A DNA stretch of 64,000 bases from SKLM01 sp964514285. Its GTDB lineage: Bacteria; Chloroflexota; Anaerolineae; B4-G1. Location of the stretch: positions 58,416-122,415 of the forward strand of contig CAZEQC010000002.1 of assembly GCA_964514285.1 (NCBI GenBank), given 5' to 3'. Made by a program: the position numbers and the translations under genes. Each line of letters starts with the position of its first letter. Position 1 is the first letter of the stretch. Below are positions 60,858-64,000 of the stretch, one piece after another. Below the pieces are notes generated by a model. It worked only from the letters and a program-made list of their open reading frames with translations. It ran no database searches and was not told the origin of the DNA.

Positions 60858-61514
60858 ATGGACGTAGAGATCAGTTGGTACGGGCGGACTTGTTTTCGGC
60901 TCGATGGACAAGCGACGATCGCTATCGTGACGGACCCCTACTCTCCAGAGTTGGGCACAACGCTCCTCCCGGTTCGCGCGGACATCGTCACGGTGAGCCA
61001 TCACGACGCATCTTGTCACTACCTGGACGCGGTGAAGGGCCCCTTCAAGCTTCTCGATGGGCCGGGCGAGTACGAGATAAGCGGCGTCTTTATCACCGGC
61101 GTGTCCACCTTCGCCGACGACAAGGAAGGGAGGGCGCGGGGCCTAAACACGGTCTTCGCCTTTGATTTCGACGGCACGACGATCTGCCATCTGGGGCAGC
61201 TGGGTCACGTGCCGACGCAATCCCAGGTGAAGAACATCGGTTCCGTAAACGTACTGCTGGTGCCCGTGGGAGGGGGCGGGAGCCTGACCTCCACTCAAGC
61301 CTCGGAGGTGATCGGGCTTTTCGAACCGGACGTCATCGTCCCTATGCTGTATCGGGTGGACGGCCTGGAGGAGGAGCTCGACAGCGTCGATAGCTTCCTC
61401 AAAGAGATGGGAGTCGAGGACGTGGACAAGCAGAGGACACTCCAGGTGAGCGAGTCGCGCATGTCGGATGAGACTGAGATCGTCGTGCTAGAGACGAACG
61501 TAGACCAGGGGTGA
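60858..61514 (+). CDS. MBL-fold protein (UlaG/YtkL-like) with an altered metal motif
   Basis: A 218-residue protein from ATG 60858. ISWYGRTCFRLDGQATIAIVTDPYS and VTVSHHDASCHYLDAV place it in the metallo-beta-lactamase superfamily, close to the small 'MBL fold metal-dependent hydrolase' group. The usual HxHxDH box reads HHDASCHY, and GPGEYEISGVFITGV and CHLGQLGHVP follow (His, Asp/Gly variants). The changed ligand set means the hydrolase activity is uncertain. The ATG has no Shine-Dalgarno and the -10 box is 10 bases upstream. Confidence 0.8.
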   Translation: MDVEISWYGRTCFRLDGQATIAIVTDPYSPELGTTLLPVRADIVTVSHHDASCHYLDAVKGPFKLLDGPGEYEISGVFITGVSTFADDKEGRARGLNTVFAFDFDGTTICHLGQLGHVPTQSQVKNIGSVNVLLVPVGGGGSLTSTQASEVIGLFEPDVIVPMLYRVDGLEEELDSVDSFLKEMGVEDVDKQRTLQVSESRMSDETEIVVLETNVDQG

Positions 61515-61646
61515 CTCTTCTATCTGATCCCAGTGGGTGGCTCGTCCCGAGCCGCTCGCATTGGGCTGGGCGATAGAGCGCGAAATCGCCGGATCAGGGT
61601 AGCTGGTCTCCTGACCGACCACCACTTGAGGGAGACTGGACACAAT

Positions 61647-61669
61647 CAGGCGGATTGCGAATCCGCCTG
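61647..61669. repeat. 10-bp hairpin upstream of the TPR lipoprotein
   Basis: CAGGCGGATT, a 3-base loop and the exact complement AATCCGCCTG. It lies in a gap of 235 bases that otherwise holds nothing recognised. No U-tract; it may be a dispersed palindromic repeat rather than a terminator. Confidence 0.5.
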
Positions 61670-61749
61670 GAGCTTGGGGGAAACAAAGCAGTGGGTTACA
61701 CAAGGTGGATGGTTACGACTAGAGGAGTCGATGCATTGGAGGGAGAATA

Positions 61750-62532
61750 ATGCGTAGGAGCTATCTTCTGATTGCCATAAGCCTTCTGGTGACTCTCGTT
61801 GGCTGTCAGGGTGGAGCCTCGACCGAGGACATCGAAGCCATGGTCGAGTCGGGACGGGCCTATCTGGAGGCTGGAGACTACGGCGAAGCGATCGACGCGC
61901 TGGAAGCCGCGGCCGAGCAGGCACCGAAGGACAGCGATGCCCATTTTCTCCTAGGGCAAGCCTACAACCAGAACGGGGAGCTATCAAAGGCAGCCGATGC
62001 GTTCCGAAAGGTGTTGGAGCTAGAGCCCGACAACGCGGCAGCTCACCACAACCTGGGCGTCACCTACTATCAGCTGCAAGATCTCCAATCGGCCATCGAT
62101 GAGTTCGAGAAAGCCCTAGATGCTGACCCCGATGACCCGGACACGCACTATCAAATGGGGGCTACGTATCTGACGTTGGCGTTATCGGGGAGCGAGTCGT
62201 TGTCGCCAGCCGACCCAGAGCTCCTCGAGCAGGCGACGGAGGAGTTTAATACGGCTCTCGCATTGCGCGAGAACATGCCCGAGGCGCTGATCGGCCTGGG
62301 CAACGTCCATCTCCAGCGAGGGAACCACGGAGCTGCCATCGAGGCGCTGGAGCAGGCCATCGAGTCCGTGCCAGAATCGCGTGAGGGGCACTACGCGCTA
62401 GCCAGCGCGTATGCGCAGAGCGGGGATATCGAGAGAGCTTGCGAGACGTACGAGACATTCCTGTCGCTTGATCCGCCGGCGGCCTGGAAGGACCAAGCCG
62501 AACAGGCGATGACGTCACTGGGCTGCGAGTAG
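61750..62532 (+). CDS. TPR lipoprotein
   Basis: A 260-residue protein with a signal peptide and lipobox LVGC (Cys19), then four to five TPR units (AIDALEAAAEQAPKDSDAHFLLGQAYNQNGELSKAADAFRKVLELEPDNAAAHHNLGVTYYQL... and two later repeats). It is probably anchored outside the membrane as a scaffold for envelope assembly. GGAGGGAG precedes the ATG. Followed 30 bases later by the small 99-residue gene. Confidence 0.82.
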   Translation: MRRSYLLIAISLLVTLVGCQGGASTEDIEAMVESGRAYLEAGDYGEAIDALEAAAEQAPKDSDAHFLLGQAYNQNGELSKAADAFRKVLELEPDNAAAHHNLGVTYYQLQDLQSAIDEFEKALDADPDDPDTHYQMGATYLTLALSGSESLSPADPELLEQATEEFNTALALRENMPEALIGLGNVHLQRGNHGAAIEALEQAIESVPESREGHYALASAYAQSGDIERACETYETFLSLDPPAAWKDQAEQAMTSLGCE

Positions 62533-62562
62533 CAGAATTGAGCGTGCTGTAACAGGGTTTGT

Positions 62563-62862
62563 ATGGTTAAACTGTTGATGACGTGGAACATCCGTGCCGG
62601 GCTCGAGGATGAGTACTTCGAGTTCGTGATGCAGGACTTCGCTCCTGGGCTGATGGAATTGGGCATCCAACCGACGGACGCGTGGTACACGGCCTATGGC
62701 AACCACCCGCAGATTTTAACAGGCGGTGTTGCCGAGGATCTGGGAAGCCTGCGCGAGGCGCTAGCCTCCCAGAAATGGCGCGAATTGAAGTTGGAGCTCT
62801 TGACCTACGTGACTGACTACGATCAGAAGACGATCCGGGCCAGCGGTGGCTTTCAACTGTAG
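62563..62862 (+). CDS. Small alpha/beta protein, unknown function
   Basis: A 99-residue protein (MVKLLMTWNIRAGLEDEYFEFVMQDFAPGLMELGIQPTDAWYTAYGNHP...). The pattern of strand-helix-strand resembles dimeric alpha/beta-barrel (Dabb-type) proteins, which bind small molecules or haem, but no catalytic residue is recognised. It follows the TPR lipoprotein by 30 bases. Confidence 0.6.
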   Translation: MVKLLMTWNIRAGLEDEYFEFVMQDFAPGLMELGIQPTDAWYTAYGNHPQILTGGVAEDLGSLREALASQKWRELKLELLTYVTDYDQKTIRASGGFQL

Positions 62863-62873
62863 TACGGCCTCAT

Positions 62874-62951
62874 GCGACCTAGGAAGCTTAGCGACCTAGG
62901 AAGCCTATTAGAGCGACCTAGTCGCTGGAAGCCTCGTCGCTGGAAGCCTCT
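62874..62951. repeat. Short direct repeats at the 3' end of the FmdB gene
   Basis: GCGACCTAGGAAGC occurs at 62874-62887 and 62891-62904 with a partial copy at 62913-62921; TCGCTGGAAGCCTC(G/T) is repeated at 62922-62936 and 62937-62951. The second set codes for a duplicated Glu-Ala-Ser-Ser-Asp tail of the FmdB protein. Confidence 0.7.
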
Positions 62952-63193
62952 TCGCTGCTGTGATCGGACGTATCCGTGGACTTCTTGACGTTGCCGGGCG
63001 TCGCCGTTGATGACTTGGCGCGATTGTCGGTCACGTAAAAGCCCGATCCCTTGAAAATGATGCCCACCGGTTGAATCAGGCGGTGGACGTTACCACCACA
63101 TTCGGGGCATACCTTCACCGGCTCATCTTCCATATGCTGCCGACGCTCGAAGCGGACGCCGCAGCTTTCACATTCATATTCATATAGCGGCAT
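62918..63193 (-). CDS. FmdB-family zinc ribbon protein
   Basis: A 91-residue protein beginning MPLYEYECESCGVRFERRQHM, with a second CxxC at VCPECGG, giving the four-Cys zinc ribbon of the FmdB/regulatory family. HRLIQPVGIIFKGSGFYVTDN completes the domain. A Ser/Glu/Asp-rich tail with a duplicated EASSD follows. GGGAGGT precedes the ATG. The function of the family is unknown in most bacteria; a link to nucleic acid or protein binding is guessed. Confidence 0.9.
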   Translation of the reverse strand: MPLYEYECESCGVRFERRQHMEDEPVKVCPECGGNVHRLIQPVGIIFKGSGFYVTDNRAKSSTATPGNVKKSTDTSDHSSEEASSDEASSD

Positions 63194-63226
63194 ATCGAAA
63201 ACCTCCCTTGAACTAGCCGACATTAG

Positions 63227-63255
63227 ATTATAGTCCAAACCGAGCAATCTGGCAA
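63227..63255 (-). promoter_or_regulatory. Promoter of the FmdB gene
   Basis: TTGCCA (63255-63250), 17 bases, TATAAT (63232-63227) on the minus strand, about 28 bases before the ATG. Confidence 0.78.
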
Positions 63256-63305
63256 GCATATGAGGACGGTTTCCATCGGCACCACAGACCGCGATCGTTT
63301 CTTCT

Positions 63306-64000
63306 CTAGGGTCCAGCGCTGTTCGGCGAGAAGACGCCAGCGCGCAGCTCGTAGCCAGCCGCCTGCAGGCGAGGGGTGAACTTGGGGCGAATGCCGGTGG
63401 GCTCCAGCTCTCCCACCACGCGGTCATCCTTGATCCCCTTCTCCTCAAACTCGAAGATATCTGATAGCACCACCACGTCGCCCTCCATACCCTGGACCTC
63501 GGTGACCTTGACCACCTTGCGGGAACCGTCATGCAACCGCCGCACCTGGACGATCAAATTGACCGCGGAGGCGATCTGCCCCCGGATGGCCTTGACCGGA
63601 AGATCCATGCCGGCCATCAGAACCAGCGTCTCCAGGCGGGCGATGCTGTCCCGCGGCGAGTTAGCGTGGACGGTGGTCAGGCTGCCATCGTGGCCGGTAT
63701 TCATAGCCTGGAGCATATCGAGAGCCTCGGCCCCGCGGACCTCGCCGACCACGATCCGGTCCGGACGCATGCGGAGGGAGTTCCTGACCAGGTCGCGGAT
63801 CGTCATCTCGCCGGTGCCGTCAGGATCAGGTGGTTGAGACTCCAGACGGACGACGTGCGTCTGGTGCAACTGGAGCTCGGCCGAGTCCTCGATGGTGACA
63901 ATCCGTTCCCCCTCCGAGATGTAGGAAGAGAGGATGTTGAGCAGAGTCGTCTTTCCCGAGCCGGTGCCGCCGGAGACGACGATATTCAGCCGGGCCCCCA
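63306..64000 (-). CDS. CpaF/TadA-family secretion ATPase, C-terminal part (partial)
   Basis: The frame runs off the right edge; 231 codons including the stop are visible. Walker A is SGGTGSGKTTLL, the Asp box is IEDSAELQL, and Walker B is IVVGEVRGAEALDMLQAMNTGHDGSLTTVHANS, the standard order of Tad/type IV-pilus-like ATPases (CpaF/TadA). It powers assembly of Flp-type pili or a related secretion machine. Its partners must lie beyond the window. The C-terminal tail (GVFSPNSAGP) ends the protein. Confidence 0.93.
   Translation of the reverse strand, partial: GARLNIVVSGGTGSGKTTLLNILSSYISEGERIVTIEDSAELQLHQTHVVRLESQPPDPDGTGEMTIRDLVRNSLRMRPDRIVVGEVRGAEALDMLQAMNTGHDGSLTTVHANSPRDSIARLETLVLMAGMDLPVKAIRGQIASAVNLIVQVRRLHDGSRKVVKVTEVQGMEGDVVVLSDIFEFEEKGIKDDRVVGELEPTGIRPKFTPRLQAAGYELRAGVFSPNSAGP

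Overview
The window reads as one chromosomal stretch of a Chloroflexota (Chloroflexi) bacterium, probably of the Anaerolineae and relatives. This is inferred from gene content, not from a marker gene: secreted proteins with long Thr-Pro linkers, surface proteins carrying a YLPL motif near a domain boundary or C-terminus, runs of GT39-type membrane glycosyltransferases with C-terminal beta-sandwich domains, mevalonate kinase, a DUF6391-type protein, and a T-box ahead of pheS. Coding density is high. Many genes overlap by 1-11 bases. Promoters are close to the sigma-70 consensus (TTGxCx, 16-17 bases, TATAAT). I saw no tRNA, rRNA, CRISPR array, prophage or intact insertion sequence.

Layout. 1-2.6 kb: the end of a probable TRAM-domain gene, then alanine dehydrogenase and a CoA-transferase. 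2.7-7.4 kb: a small desulforedoxin-like protein, then a minus-strand iron operon (fur, feoA, feoB, a YibE/F membrane protein, feoC-like) with a consensus promoter and a Nur/Fur-type operator just downstream of the -10. 7.5-10.2 kb: a four-subunit 2-oxoacid:ferredoxin oxidoreductase. 10.4-16.5 kb: an acetyltransferase, a repeat-rich anchored protein, a DUF3048 lipoprotein, the AMMECR1/MEMO pair and rarA. 16.6-17.9 kb: gene debris, with a transposase-like fragment fused to a surface-protein tail. 17.9-24 kb: larC, larB (with an ATP-grasp remnant in front), an iron-sulfur flavoprotein-like gene, selB and a coiled-coil protein. 24.1-32.4 kb: TPR proteins, mevalonate kinase, an L,D-transpeptidase, a zinc protease, DUF6391, holA and a double-HTH regulator.

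32.5-39.9 kb: pheS and pheT, which are normally adjacent, separated by a YfhO-family membrane protein and a small ORF. A Phe-specific T-box lies before pheS, and its promoter sits in a 19-bp tandem repeat. 39.9-44.4 kb: an rRNA methyltransferase, a flippase-like membrane protein and a large FN3/DUF11 surface protein. 44.5-56.7 kb: six consecutive, translationally coupled GT-C (GT39-like) membrane glycosyltransferases, the dominant accessory feature. 56.8-64 kb: an orphan solute-binding lipoprotein, phoU, lipoamide dehydrogenase, an MBL-fold protein, a TPR lipoprotein, a small alpha/beta protein, an FmdB zinc ribbon, and the C-terminal part of a CpaF/TadA secretion ATPase running off the end.

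Physiology. Ferredoxin-linked 2-oxoacid oxidation, alanine dehydrogenase, CoA transfer, Feo-type ferrous iron uptake, a desulforedoxin-like protein, nickel-pincer cofactor genes and SelB together suggest an anaerobic or facultative fermentative lifestyle. The glycosyltransferase block, YfhO protein, flippase-like protein and surface proteins point to large investment in a glycosylated envelope. At least three genes (starts at 11248, 56810 and 60858) have the -10 box only 9-10 bases before the ATG and no Shine-Dalgarno, so near-leaderless expression coexists with SD-led genes.
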